Under the pieces are notes generated by a model that worked only from the letters and a program-made list of their open reading frames with translations, searched no databases and had not been told where the DNA came from. From IMG/VR virus record IMGVR_UViG_3300042557_000251, positions 1 through 30,190 of that record: 30,190 nucleotides of DNA; one strand, written 5' to 3'. The DNA comes from a virus. The translations under genes and the position numbers were made by a program. Positions 21,125 through 30,058 of this stretch are shown one piece after another; position 1 is the stretch's first letter, and each line of letters begins with the position of its first letter.

Positions 21125-21676
21125 TTAATTAAAAAGTTTTGACATAACTATATCTTGTGTAGTTAATTGTCGATTAGATGAAAATTTATTTAGTTTTACT
21201 TCGTTTTTAACTTCAGGTGAGTGTGTTAATGGTTCAACAACTACATCTGAACTTAATTCTTCTTTAACAACTTCTTTTACTGATTTTAATTCAGCAATTT
21301 CTGTTCTTAATTTTTCAATTTCTGCAAAAAACATTTCTTTAGAAACTGATTCTACAATTCTTTTTGGAGTAGCTACTGTTTCAGCTTGTGCTTCAACTTC
21401 AACTTCTACTTCAGCTTCAGGTGCTTCTTCTACTTCTACAGCAGGTTCTTTAATTTCAGCAATAATACCTTCAACGGATACTACTAAAATCATACCATCT
21501 TCTAATTCGTATTCTCCAACAGGCATAGGAATTCTTTCCTCGCCATTAACAATAAAAACAGCATTATCCATTTCAAAAGCATCTGCCTCTAAAACAGTAA
21601 CGCCATCCATTAGTTTCATTTGAGCAAGATTTACATCCATACCCAAAAGAGTTTTAATTTCATTGATTACATTCAT
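21125..21676 (-). CDS. putative scaffold / capsid assembly protein
   Basis: A 183-aa protein with a beta-rich N-terminal domain (KLMDGVTVLEADAFEMDNAV), an acidic Val/Glu tract (79-97, EVEEAPEAEVEVEVEAQ) and a coiled coil (about 113-140). The acidic spacer, coiled coil and position immediately before the major capsid gene are typical of scaffolding or delivery proteins. A decoration function is possible. It has six bases of gap to the capsid gene. Confidence 0.65.
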   Translation of the reverse strand: MNVINEIKTLLGMDVNLAQMKLMDGVTVLEADAFEMDNAVFIVNGEERIPMPVGEYELEDGMILVVSVEGIIAEIKEPAVEVEEAPEAEVEVEVEAQAETVATPKRIVESVSKEMFFAEIEKLRTEIAELKSVKEVVKEELSSDVVVEPLTHSPEVKNEVKLNKFSSNRQLTTQDIVMSKLFN

Positions 21677-21726
21677 ATTAATAAGTATTTATAGTTTAAA
21701 TTATTATTATTTATTTTTGTTATAAA

Positions 21727-21912
21727 TTAGCCATTAGAACGCACCATAGTTCTTTCAGTATTTACATTTGTAACTGAACTTGATTGTTGTGCTACAGTTG
21801 AACCAATACCTTGTTCTTGTAATTCACCTTGGCAACATTCAGAACTATATTTTCCATCTTTACAAAGGCATCCACGTTTTCCACCTTTAGGTGAACTTGT
21901 TTTATTTCCCAT
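21727..21912 (-). CDS. small SEC-C-like cysteine protein in the head module, 61 aa
   Basis: Starts MGNKTSSPKGGKRGCLCKDG, with CLCKDGKYSSECCQGEL: C-x-C...C-C, close to the SEC-C metal-binding layout. Similar tiny proteins accompany Bacteroidota phage head genes, as I recall. I use ATG 21910-21912, four bases after the protease stop; an in-frame ATG at 21934-21936 would add eight residues and overlap it by 20 bases. Function unknown; zinc binding is likely. Confidence 0.6.
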   Translation of the reverse strand: MGNKTSSPKGGKRGCLCKDGKYSSECCQGELQEQGIGSTVAQQSSSVTNVNTERTMVRSNG

Positions 21913-21916
21913 AATT

Positions 21917-22507
21917 TTATTTATTAATTTCAGCATTACTTATTATTGATTTAATTTTTTCAATTAATTCTAATTCTTTTTCTTGTTGTAAAGACATTTC
22001 TAATTTATCAGCAAAGTAACCTTCGATTGAAAAACCTTTTACTTTACCTGTTTTAACAAAGTCATTCCAAATAACATCATTGTTAACTTTCATTGAAACT
22101 ACCCAAGAACCAACAGGTGCATCTAAACCATATTTTTTAGATTTATCCATTTCTGCATCTTCAACAATCCAAGATTCAACAATACTTAAATCTTTTAATT
22201 CTTTTTGATGTTCTAATGTAGCGTTATTTTGATTTGAGTTCATTAAAAACAATTCACTTGCTTTACGTACTGTTTCATCTGAAAAGAAAATGTAATATTC
22301 ATCATTACCATTTCTTCTATAAATGTGCTTGTTAGGAATTAAAGCAGCACCCATTAAAATACGTTTTTCATCATCAACTTTTGCCAAAGCTAATTGTTGA
22401 TTTAATGAAACAAAATTAGATTCTATTGCAGGAAATTCTACTATTGAAACAGCATCTACCCCTGATAGTTCTTCATTTTCATCTATTATTAGTTCTATTA
22501 TTTTCAT
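21917..22507 (-). CDS. XkdF-like prohead protease
   Basis: A 196-aa protein of the XkdF-type putative serine protease group: GVDAVSIVEFPAIESNFVSL near the start, AALIPNKHIYRR, the histidine in NATLEHQKEL, a long strand IVESWIVED, then YGLDAPVGSWVVSMKV and VKGFSIEGYF, where the serine of GFS is the likely nucleophile with the upstream histidine. It would trim scaffold and capsid during maturation. The gene lies between the tape-measure and scaffold-like genes. ATG 22505-22507. Confidence 0.8.
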   Translation of the reverse strand: MKIIELIIDENEELSGVDAVSIVEFPAIESNFVSLNQQLALAKVDDEKRILMGAALIPNKHIYRRNGNDEYYIFFSDETVRKASELFLMNSNQNNATLEHQKELKDLSIVESWIVEDAEMDKSKKYGLDAPVGSWVVSMKVNNDVIWNDFVKTGKVKGFSIEGYFADKLEMSLQQEKELELIEKIKSIISNAEINK

Positions 22508-22542
22508 ATTATTAAAATAAATTAAGTTTTGTTTTGTTTTAA

Positions 22543-24450
22543 TTAACCCATTGATGCGTTATTAATGATATTTCTGTTCAATGCTTGACCTGTTGTAACC
22601 GCACCTGCTACTACATATGCTTGAACAGGTTGCATATTTTGTTCTGCCATACCTTGTGCTATTTGATTTGCACCACCTTGACCTACTACATTAAAAGAAG
22701 GGGCTGAACCTGCACCTGCACCCCCACCTGTTCCTGCACCTGCACCACTCGGAGCACCACCACCACCTAAAGCAGAAAGTGCTTTTGATGTAGCTGCTAT
22801 ATTCGCTGCAATACCTAAACCTGCAGAAACTTGATTCATTACTTTTTTAGTAGCTAAATAAGGAATACCTGCAGGACCCATTAAAGCTGCTGCTGCTGTA
22901 TCGGCTGCATTCGCTGCTTGTGTACCAATTATAATTCTTGCAATACCCATAGCACTTTCAGCAATAATTAAACCTTTTTGTATATCTTCATTTCCTTCAA
23001 ACAAACCTTTTAACAAACCTAAACCGCCTTCTATATTTGCTAATGTAGCTTCTTGTATTGCTTTTTTACCTTCTAAAGTTGCTTTTTCTTGTTCTAATAT
23101 TTTTTCTTTAGTTTGTGTTGCATTAAGAATTAAAGCATTGTCAATTTCTTGTTTTTTAGTTTTATATTCTAATTCAGCATCTACCCTTGCTTGTGTTCCT
23201 AAAGCTGCAATATTTATATTATTTTGTAACCTTGTTAGTTCAATGTTTTTTTCTTCTTCTAAATTTGCTCTTTGCTGTTGTAATTTTTTAACCTCATCTT
23301 TTTCTAATTCTTCATTAAATTTCTTTTGCTCAATAGCTAAAGCATTTATACCTTCTATTTCGGTTTTATTTAAATCAACCTTTTCTTTTTGTAATGAAAT
23401 ACTATTTGCAATTTGCTCACTTCGTAAACCTTCAACTTGTGCTAAAACACCTTGCTTATTACCTAAAGCATTTGTTAATTCTACTTGGCTTTCAATAGTT
23501 TTATTTGCAGCATTAGTAGCAGCAGCCGCTTGAACTTGTAAATCAGCTTGCCTAATCATAGCTTGCTGTTGTTTTTCTAAAACACTTTTTAATTCATCAT
23601 TTGCTTTAACTCTATCATCAATGCTTAATAAATCATTATCCCTAATTTGTCTTAATTTTTCAGCTTGCCTATCATATTGTTCAACTAAACGTGCTTGTTC
23701 TGCAGCAGCTAATTTCGCATTGTTTTGTAGTGCTACATTTGCTTTTGCTTGTTCATATGCAGCTTTAACAGATATTTTAGAAACTCCATCAATAGTACCT
23801 TCAACTACAGCACCTACCTCTTTTACAGCACCAACAAAATTCGTAGCTACTTTTTTCCCTGCATCTAAAGCATCTTTACCAACCTTTATAAGACTTTCTT
23901 TAGTGCCTTCAATTCTTTTATTTAATTCTGCAATTACTTTAGGGTCGCCATCTCCAAAGAAACTTTGTTCCCAAGCTAATTTCGCTTCATCAATAGCTAA
24001 TGAAATACCATAAAAAGCAGCTTTTAAAGGAGTTAATGATAAAGTTATAATACCACTTATTACTTTACCTAAAGAAGAAAAACCATTAGAAGATTTACCA
24101 ACCTTTTCAATAACTGAAACTAATACATTTACTACTTGTGTAAATACATTTGTGATAGTACCCATTACAGCCCCAAAAGTATCAGCTACTTTTTGATTGC
24201 TCATAAATACATCTTTCAACATTGATAAAGCAGATATTAATAAGCCAATTCCCATAGCTTTAATAGCCAAACCTGCAGCTTTAAAACCTTCGGATAAAGA
24301 TTTAGCAGAATCTTCTGTTTTTTCTACATTCTTTTCTAATTTTTTAACTTCCTTAGTAGATTCTTCAAGTCCTGAATTTAATTTTTTTACATCTTTAACT
24401 AATTCATCAAAATTATTTTTAACTTCTAAATTTACTATTTTATTTTCCAT
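22543..24450 (-). CDS. tail tape-measure protein
   Basis: A 635-aa protein that sets tail length. Residues 1-50 form a coiled coil (DELVKDVKKLNSGLEESTKE), followed by a hydrophobic segment (AGLAIKAMGIGLLISALSML), long helices rich in Ala/Glu/Gln (about 230-480), two further hydrophobic parts (about 500-570) and a Gly/Ala/Ser-rich linker (GGGGAPSGAGAGTGGG). This order is typical of siphovirus tape measures. At this length the tail should be roughly 95 nm, using the usual 0.15 nm per residue. Confidence 0.9.
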   Translation of the reverse strand: MENKIVNLEVKNNFDELVKDVKKLNSGLEESTKEVKKLEKNVEKTEDSAKSLSEGFKAAGLAIKAMGIGLLISALSMLKDVFMSNQKVADTFGAVMGTITNVFTQVVNVLVSVIEKVGKSSNGFSSLGKVISGIITLSLTPLKAAFYGISLAIDEAKLAWEQSFFGDGDPKVIAELNKRIEGTKESLIKVGKDALDAGKKVATNFVGAVKEVGAVVEGTIDGVSKISVKAAYEQAKANVALQNNAKLAAAEQARLVEQYDRQAEKLRQIRDNDLLSIDDRVKANDELKSVLEKQQQAMIRQADLQVQAAAATNAANKTIESQVELTNALGNKQGVLAQVEGLRSEQIANSISLQKEKVDLNKTEIEGINALAIEQKKFNEELEKDEVKKLQQQRANLEEEKNIELTRLQNNINIAALGTQARVDAELEYKTKKQEIDNALILNATQTKEKILEQEKATLEGKKAIQEATLANIEGGLGLLKGLFEGNEDIQKGLIIAESAMGIARIIIGTQAANAADTAAAALMGPAGIPYLATKKVMNQVSAGLGIAANIAATSKALSALGGGGAPSGAGAGTGGGAGAGSAPSFNVVGQGGANQIAQGMAEQNMQPVQAYVVAGAVTTGQALNRNIINNASMG

Positions 24451-24581
24451 TGTCTTTTTACTTGTTCAAAACCTTGTTTCCAAGAAGTTACTAATTTATA
24501 TTTTCCTTTTGCTATTTCTATTACTTCACTTTGCCCATAATGTTCGTGTAGTGATAATAATTCTAAAATGTTTTTTATCAT
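24435..24581 (-). CDS. small protein before tape measure, 48 aa
   Basis: ATG 24579-24581 to TAG 24435-24437, starting MIKNILELLSLHEHYGQSEV. It overlaps the upstream tail gene as ATGA and the tape-measure start by 16 bases, so translation appears coupled. Trp and basic residues at the end (VKRQWKIK). Perhaps a tail assembly accessory. No recognised domain. Confidence 0.65.
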   Translation of the reverse strand: MIKNILELLSLHEHYGQSEVIEIAKGKYKLVTSWKQGFEQVKRQWKIK

Positions 24582-26950
24582 ATTGCAGTTTGTAAAAAAT
24601 TAATGTATTCTGTTTTTTGTAATACTCCACCGATATAATATTCAATTCCTATCCTATCAGTTCTATCTGCACCTGAATTAGCAGGAATAGTAACTGTTAA
24701 AGAAGTATCTGTTACATTGTCTAATGTTGGCGTATAAATTAAAAAGTTTTCTGCACCTTTTAATGAAAAACTATCATAGTCATTTAAATAAATAATTTCT
24801 TCTAATACTTGTGCTGTTTTATCTACCTGTACATCATCATAACTTGCGTATCTATATCCAACAGAAGTTGCAGCATTTAAACCTCTATAGTCTGTAATCA
24901 ATTCTAAATTAGCTTCACCTGTTGTTAAATCAGTAGTCATATTGTTAATGATATACCTTTTGTTTCTAATTATTAATCTATCATTTAAAGCTATACCTAA
25001 TGCTCTACCTGAACCATTAGTAACTATTGAATTTAATAAACTTGTAGGAAACAACGCTTTACATTTAATAACTCTTGTTTTAATGTTATATAAATTATCT
25101 ACATAGTTTTTATAGTGTCTAAAATACAATCCTTTTGGTGCTAAAACATTATACCAAGGCGATTGTTCATTACCAAAATTCATAGACATTAAATAATTAT
25201 ATGTTAAATCTGTTGGTATACTATTGTATTCATTTGAAAACCTAATGTAATTATTTTGATGCGAGTGACCCGTTTCTGTTGTAATATAAATTCTATCAGA
25301 ACCTGTTAAATCAGTACGCAATTCACCATTATTATAAATCAACATTGGCTTAGGAGTATATGGTTTTAAATCTTTATCTATTAATGTTGCAGTTTCAAAA
25401 TTATATCCTGTAGCACGTTCAAATAAAACATTTTCAAATGGTAGTTTAATATCATAATTTGCACTTTCGTTTGAATTAGTATTAGTATAAATTAAATCAC
25501 CATATTCTCTATTGTATAAACCTCTATAAGCGTTGTTTAAAATGTTATTGCTTTTTTCATATTGAAAATTGATTGCCTTAAATAATTTAGGGCGTTCTAT
25601 TTCCATTTCATCTGCATAAACATATTTTGTTATATCTAATATTTTCCCTGCATTGTAATACATTTCTAAAGGTAAAAATTCAAATGTATTTATATCTTTA
25701 GGTATAATCATTAAATTAAACGCTTTAATAATTCCTGTAATAAAATCATTAACAGTAATATCAGGCACATAATCATTTAAATCAATTCTACCTGATGTTG
25801 ATTGTGATGAACTAAATGCACGTACAGTAACAACGCTTGAAGTACGTGAAGGAAAATGATTTACAAAACTTCTTCTATAATGTAATTCTGTTGTAAAATT
25901 AAAATTTGAATTAGAACTAATTTTAACTGTATATGTATAATTAGCACCTTGCACATCTGCATAAGCAAAATCATCTAATTGTGATTGTGAATTACCTACA
26001 CATTGATAGGTGCGATATAATAAATCATTTTTAAAAATATAAACAGTGTAATTAACAGCACCAAAACCCGAATCAGGCGTTACATATATATCAGATGTTA
26101 AACGTGCCGAAAATGAAGGTGATGTAGTAGGTGCAAAATTCCAATTAGTTGTAACTACATTAGTTGTTAAATTCATTTCAGGAAAAGGCCCTGCAAGAAT
26201 AGAAGTAAAATCTACCATTAATTGCTCGGTAGTATATGTTATTGTTTCACCATTCTTAAGGTACAAATATAAATTGTTCCATTGGTCTAAACTAAAGAAA
26301 CTACCTGTAAATGTTACTCCGTATTTTGTCTGTATAAATTCAAATACCTTCCACAAAGGTACAGCAGGAAATAATTCGTTCCATTGAATAGCACCTGCAG
26401 TTTGTGTAATATCTTCGTGTGATGCACCTGATTTATAATAGAATTTTCTACGTGAACCAATTAAAGGGTAACTAACTAAATAACTTGTTCCTGTAGGGTT
26501 TATCCTATTAATTACATTAGTTGAATTATAAGTGTGATTTAAACTACTGAAATCTACAGTGTTTAATTTATCATCTTTAAATTTATCTTTTAATTGTGTT
26601 AAGTTACCATAAAACGTAACTGTATAACTTTCAATAAATCCGTTCTTTTTATTTGCCTTTTCTAATTGTATATTACCTTTCTTAAATAGAACTGAATTTA
26701 CTTCTATATAAGCATCATATCTTTTACGATGGTCGTAACCATTATCTATAGAGCTTTCGTACCAATGTGATAGTATTTTATTATTCTTTTTAGATGCAGG
26801 TATTGTAAAAGATTGTGTAAAGTCAGTATAGATTTTCCCTAAATCATTAAAATTAGAAACAGCACTTGTAACAGATATTTTTTCATCTGAAAATAATTCT
26901 AATCTTTTTGAAGTTGTATCTGTATAAATATAAAGTGAAACTACATTCAT
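24578..26950 (-). CDS. tail / baseplate protein with BACON-like C-terminus
   Basis: A 790-aa protein. The N-terminus (LYIYTDTTSKRLELFSDEKI, then FTQSFTIPASKKNNKI) is typical of a large tail protein conserved in Bacteroidota phages. The middle is beta-rich, with FFLPLEMYYN-like turns. The last 67 residues (724-790) have the pattern SLTVTIPANSGADRTDRIGI followed by a strand pair and FLQTAI, resembling a BACON/Ig-like domain, thought to bind carbohydrate in Bacteroidota. It may be the tip or baseplate part that touches the cell surface. It lies two genes before the tape measure. Confidence 0.7.
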   Translation of the reverse strand: MNVVSLYIYTDTTSKRLELFSDEKISVTSAVSNFNDLGKIYTDFTQSFTIPASKKNNKILSHWYESSIDNGYDHRKRYDAYIEVNSVLFKKGNIQLEKANKKNGFIESYTVTFYGNLTQLKDKFKDDKLNTVDFSSLNHTYNSTNVINRINPTGTSYLVSYPLIGSRRKFYYKSGASHEDITQTAGAIQWNELFPAVPLWKVFEFIQTKYGVTFTGSFFSLDQWNNLYLYLKNGETITYTTEQLMVDFTSILAGPFPEMNLTTNVVTTNWNFAPTTSPSFSARLTSDIYVTPDSGFGAVNYTVYIFKNDLLYRTYQCVGNSQSQLDDFAYADVQGANYTYTVKISSNSNFNFTTELHYRRSFVNHFPSRTSSVVTVRAFSSSQSTSGRIDLNDYVPDITVNDFITGIIKAFNLMIIPKDINTFEFLPLEMYYNAGKILDITKYVYADEMEIERPKLFKAINFQYEKSNNILNNAYRGLYNREYGDLIYTNTNSNESANYDIKLPFENVLFERATGYNFETATLIDKDLKPYTPKPMLIYNNGELRTDLTGSDRIYITTETGHSHQNNYIRFSNEYNSIPTDLTYNYLMSMNFGNEQSPWYNVLAPKGLYFRHYKNYVDNLYNIKTRVIKCKALFPTSLLNSIVTNGSGRALGIALNDRLIIRNKRYIINNMTTDLTTGEANLELITDYRGLNAATSVGYRYASYDDVQVDKTAQVLEEIIYLNDYDSFSLKGAENFLIYTPTLDNVTDTSLTVTIPANSGADRTDRIGIEYYIGGVLQKTEYINFLQTAI

Positions 26951-28020
26951 TATATTACGTTGTTAATTAAACTATCTGAGTATTCAAAATCAATAGTAAA
27001 GTTTATATTCTTATCTAACAAATTAGTTTTATATTGTAACGATTGTGTTTTAATTGTTACAGGTTTTGTATCTAATAAAATAGTTTCACTTAACATTAAT
27101 TCTTTTATAAAAGTATTATATCCCTCGGTAACCCAACCTGTATTACAAGTTATAGTCTGCTTTCCGTTTATGTTAAATGATTTATTTGTTCCCTCATTTG
27201 TATTGTAATATATATCAGAAGGCATTAAATTATATTTGCTACCTTGTACATCAATTTTATTAGTTTGTGCTTTAAAGAACGTTATTTGTTGCCATCCGCC
27301 ATTTTTATTTACATAAGTACAATTTACAGGCGTATATTTACATTCTTCTATCTTTTCTGTATATACTCTATACAAAACTCCTAATGCATCACTTTCAATT
27401 TCACAAAAAGCAGAATTATTATAAGCTAATGGTAATTTATAATTAAAATAATCAGTTGAGCCACTTGGTAAAAAAAGATTTGAATGTATTGAAGTACCTG
27501 CAGAATTAAAATAAGTAATTAAATAATCATTTGCAGTTTCTCGTTTTACTAAAAAATTAAAAGATGGTATATTATTATAATATTGAATTTTATTATTTAA
27601 ATTATTTGAAGTGCCTAACAATACAAAATCTTCATCATTAGCAATACTATAATTTAAACCTTCTGCAACATCTGTATAAGCATTAACACCAAGATATAAA
27701 TTATTATCTAATAAAGTAAAAGTGCCCGATACGTTTTTATATCTTTTAACCCTAACAAAACACCAATCAGAATTATTTGTTATAGTAGGACTTGCAGAAT
27801 ATATAGGCGCAATTTGATTAACATATTCTAATATATAAGGTGATATATTATAGTTGGTTTCTATTTGTGTTGCTGAAGCAATATTAGAACTTAAAATATA
27901 TGTTGGAATTGTAGGTTCTGTTGTACCTTTATTCCAAATAAATAATTCTACTTTACTTCCTGTTTGTCCCGATTCATCTATTATTATTTGGTATGGGCTT
28001 CTTGCACTTATTACATTCAT
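26950..28020 (-). CDS. tail protein, 356 aa
   Basis: A beta-rich protein starting MNVISARSPYQIIIDESGQT, then SKVELFIWNKG, YNISPYILEYVNQI and DWCFVRVKRYKN. The S-P-Y-x-I-x-I...G-S-K-V-E-L opening and the central N-I-S-P-Y-I motif are familiar from Bacteroidota phage tail genes, where it is co-located with the 790-aa type. I infer a distal-tail or baseplate role. One-base overlaps with both neighbours. Confidence 0.65.
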   Translation of the reverse strand: MNVISARSPYQIIIDESGQTGSKVELFIWNKGTTEPTIPTYILSSNIASATQIETNYNISPYILEYVNQIAPIYSASPTITNNSDWCFVRVKRYKNVSGTFTLLDNNLYLGVNAYTDVAEGLNYSIANDEDFVLLGTSNNLNNKIQYYNNIPSFNFLVKRETANDYLITYFNSAGTSIHSNLFLPSGSTDYFNYKLPLAYNNSAFCEIESDALGVLYRVYTEKIEECKYTPVNCTYVNKNGGWQQITFFKAQTNKIDVQGSKYNLMPSDIYYNTNEGTNKSFNINGKQTITCNTGWVTEGYNTFIKELMLSETILLDTKPVTIKTQSLQYKTNLLDKNINFTIDFEYSDSLINNVI

Positions 28021-28526
28021 TATTTTCTATCTTTTAAATTATAATCTACTATTGTTTCAACATCTTGACCGAACGCTTTTATTAAATCTGTATCTATGTA
28101 TTTTTTATATCCTGCTTCAAATGGTTTTGTAAAAAATAAAGAAGGTTTAATACCATTTAAAAAAATACTTCTTGCTATTGCATATTGTAAACTTTGTCTT
28201 GATTGAAATTCACCCTTAGCGTTACGTGGTGCAATACCTTTTTTAACTATCCATTTATCAAACGCTTTTGCAGGTGGCATTTTATCTTTGTAACTATAAG
28301 GCGTATTGTATTTTTTTAATTTACCTGAAACTCCTTTGTCCTGATAATGCCCGTAATCTAACATTGTAAAACCTACAATAGTAAATTTTTTTTCTGTTAC
28401 TACTTCACCATCAATAGAATTATAAAGTGCCTTAGAACTATTTTTATTCCCTTTACTTAAATTGCTTCTTGATTGTTGTATTACATAATCTCTGAAGCGT
28501 TTTAATACTGTTTCAACTTCTAACAT
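28020..28526 (-). CDS. HK97 gp10-like tail completion protein
   Basis: A 168-aa protein with a helical start (LEVETVLKRFRDYVIQQSRS), a strand pair around FTIVGFTMLDYGHYQDKGVS and a C-terminal helix set (SLQYAIARSIFLNGIKPSLF). The Y-G-x-Y-x-D-K-G-V-S-G loop is usual in Bacteroidota gp10-like head-tail joining proteins. It overlaps the tail-terminator candidate by 7 bases and the next gene by one. Confidence 0.65.
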   Translation of the reverse strand: MLEVETVLKRFRDYVIQQSRSNLSKGNKNSSKALYNSIDGEVVTEKKFTIVGFTMLDYGHYQDKGVSGKLKKYNTPYSYKDKMPPAKAFDKWIVKKGIAPRNAKGEFQSRQSLQYAIARSIFLNGIKPSLFFTKPFEAGYKKYIDTDLIKAFGQDVETIVDYNLKDRK

Positions 28527-28975
28527 TTTGTCATTTTATTTTCAATAGCAATATCAAAAGTAAAAGTTACACCTGCTATTTTATTTTCAAATCTTTCAGT
28601 AAAGAATTCAATGTTTGCAGTACCATTAACTAATTCATAATCTTCTGCTAATGCACCTCTGCGTAATACTTCTAAAAATCTATTTGCTACAGCTAATTGT
28701 GTATTTAATACATCTTGTTCATTATCGTTGCCCAAGAATATATCTGTAACTTTTGATTTAGATTCATCTACAATATCCATACATAAAATAGATATATTAT
28801 AATTTAATACAGGACCTTGATACGATACTGAATTTACTATAATATGACTTAATGGAAATATAGTTTGCTTATTTAAATCTACTTTAAATATATCACCTGT
28901 TGTAACTGTATTGACAAATAAATCTTCTTGTAGTTTATTCTTTATTACTTGTGTTATTTCGTAAAATGTACTCAT
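28520..28975 (-). CDS. tail terminator-like protein
   Basis: A 151-aa protein with alternating strand-helix pattern (FPLSHIIVNSVSYQGPVLNYN, NTQLAVANRFLEVLRRG, GVTFTFDIAIEN) suggesting the tail-terminator fold that caps the tail tube. Its ATG (28973-28975) overlaps the stop codon of the -1 frame of the chaperone gene as TAATG, linking the two. Function inferred from fold pattern and position. Confidence 0.6.
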   Translation of the reverse strand: MSTFYEITQVIKNKLQEDLFVNTVTTGDIFKVDLNKQTIFPLSHIIVNSVSYQGPVLNYNISILCMDIVDESKSKVTDIFLGNDNEQDVLNTQLAVANRFLEVLRRGALAEDYELVNGTANIEFFTERFENKIAGVTFTFDIAIENKMTKC

Positions 28976-29226
28976 TATCTTTTTTTAATTAAATCCGATT
29001 CTATTTTGTTTTTTTGTTTTTCAAATGTTAGGTATGTTAAACATTGGTTAATTGGTAATTCTGTGATTGTGTCAAATCTTGTAATATCTCCTTGAGCAAG
29101 TCCATAGATTGAACTATACCAACCCCATCGTTTTCCGAATTGTGCTGTTGCAGAATAGTCTGCATCTGCGTGTTGTTCTCCAAATAGTTCATCGTACTTT
29201 TCAATAATTCGTTGCCTAAATTGTAA
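28975..29226 (-). CDS. -1 frame extension of the tail assembly chaperone
   Basis: An 83-codon open frame in the -1 frame that follows the U9 run. It starts LQFRQRIIEKYDELFGEQHA and contains FGKRWGWYSSIYGLAQGDI and CLTYLTFEKQKNKIE, a coherent protein similar to the C-terminus of tail proteins in flavobacterial phages. There is a TAA just upstream of the run in this frame and no ATG in the frame, so it should be made as a frameshift fusion (165 + 83 = 248 aa). Its TAA overlaps the next ATG, as for a real gene end. The alternative is a homopolymer length error, which would leave this as the true C-terminus. Confidence 0.75.
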   Translation of the reverse strand, partial: LQFRQRIIEKYDELFGEQHADADYSATAQFGKRWGWYSSIYGLAQGDITRFDTITELPINQCLTYLTFEKQKNKIESDLIKKR

Positions 29227-29720
29227 AAAAAAACATTAGCACCAAATACAACATCTAAAGGTGCGTGTTTCATTACATCACTATAAGTTATACTACCATT
29301 GTATTTTTCTATTTCGTATGTATTATTTAAACCCTTCTTTGTAATTGGTCTAAATAAAACAGCCATAGCTTTGTGCATATTTTCCCAATCACCAATGTAT
29401 GAATCTAAATCTGTATATTCGCCAAAAGTCATTTCATCTAAATCAGGAATAAAACCAAATTCAACTCCACCAAGTTTAAATCTGTTTATAAACCTATGTG
29501 ATTTAACATCAAACATTTTACCAAGTGATGCAGTTATTTGTAACACATCCTTATATTTAATTTCAGCTACATCTTTTAAATCTATATTGCAAAACGTTTG
29601 AACCATTTTCTGATTCAAGAATTCCATATCGTCATTATCTTTAGCTATCTTTAAGAACGCTTGATATTGTGATAACTTAATTTCATTTAATTCTGTTGGT
29701 ACGCTAATTTCTAATTTCAT
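29037..29720 (-). CDS. tail assembly chaperone-like protein (0 frame)
   Basis: A 227-aa protein, starting MKLEISVPTELNEIKLSQYQ and containing EFGFIPDLDEMTFGEYTDLD and AMAVLFRPITKKG. This family is common in Bacteroidota phages at the start of the tail genes. Codons 163-165 (GTT TTT TTT) form the slippery site. Past it the 0 frame continues for 62 residues and stops at 29037-29039. The short form and the longer frameshifted form together resemble the gpG/gpGT pair of lambda that guides tape-measure assembly. The start is ATG 29718-29720 (an upstream GTG at 29778-29780 lies in the terminator). Confidence 0.8.
   Translation of the reverse strand: MKLEISVPTELNEIKLSQYQAFLKIAKDNDDMEFLNQKMVQTFCNIDLKDVAEIKYKDVLQITASLGKMFDVKSHRFINRFKLGGVEFGFIPDLDEMTFGEYTDLDSYIGDWENMHKAMAVLFRPITKKGLNNTYEIEKYNGSITYSDVMKHAPLDVVFGANVFFYNLGNELLKSTMNYLENNTQMQTILQQHNSENDGVGIVQSMDLLKEILQDLTQSQNYQLTNV
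29225..29233 (-). other. U9 slippery sequence
   Basis: On the mRNA nine uridines are read in the 0 frame as GUU UUU UUU UAC. The core U-UUU-UUU is a perfect X-XXY-YYZ heptamer for a -1 slip, after which UUA CAA is read in the extension frame. No obvious pseudoknot was identified downstream by eye. Confidence 0.7.
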
Positions 29721-29767
29721 ATTATTGTTTTTTATATTAATAACTATTTTATGATATTGTATTAAAC

Positions 29768-29797
29768 AAAAAAAAGGCACATATTTCTATGCACCTT
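29768..29797 (-). terminator. terminator after the 68-aa gene
   Basis: Minus strand AAGGTGCATA (29788-29797) pairs with TATGTGCCTT (29774-29783), two G-T pairs, GAAA loop, followed by a T-run. It separates the short first gene of unit 1 from the tail genes, whose own promoter is not evident. Confidence 0.75.
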
Positions 29798-29828
29798 AAT
29801 TAACCAAATTAACTAATCTAAACAAAAT

Positions 29829-30035
29829 TTAATTTTCTATTTCCTCTATTGCTAAATCAATAATATCATTATATTGTTTTGTAGATAATATTTCATAAAC
29901 ATCAACACCTTGTATTAATACTTCTGCATCTTCAATACAGCTTCCTGTATAATCATAATCAGAACCTTTTATATAGAATCCTTTTACTTCAAATTCTATA
30001 TCGCAATAATTTACGAATACTTTTACTTTTTTCAT
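29829..30035 (-). CDS. small acidic protein, 68 aa, first gene of unit 1
   Basis: Starts MKKVKVFVNYCDIEFEVKGF. Two beta strands, then a Tyr/Asp-rich loop (GSDYDYTGSCIEDAE) and strand-helix (VLIQGVDVYEIL...). This V-x-V-x-Y-x-x-x-E-x-E-V-x-G-x-Y design recurs in short phage proteins that I cannot assign. It is directly behind the promoter box at 30059-30066 and is followed by its own terminator. Confidence 0.65.
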   Translation of the reverse strand: MKKVKVFVNYCDIEFEVKGFYIKGSDYDYTGSCIEDAEVLIQGVDVYEILSTKQYNDIIDLAIEEIEN

Positions 30036-30058
30036 TTTGCTTTGTTTTAAATTTTTAA

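Noticed and set aside
23138-24595. Rightward frames of about 130 codons opposite the tape-measure gene
   Set aside because: They mirror the coding strand of a long gene (Ser/Phe/Leu-rich antisense composition), have no promoter box and no recognisable domain.
29721-29780. Upstream GTG start for the tail chaperone
   Set aside because: It would place the start within the terminator hairpin and add a 20-residue extension unlike the family; ATG 29718-29720 has a proper A-rich leader.
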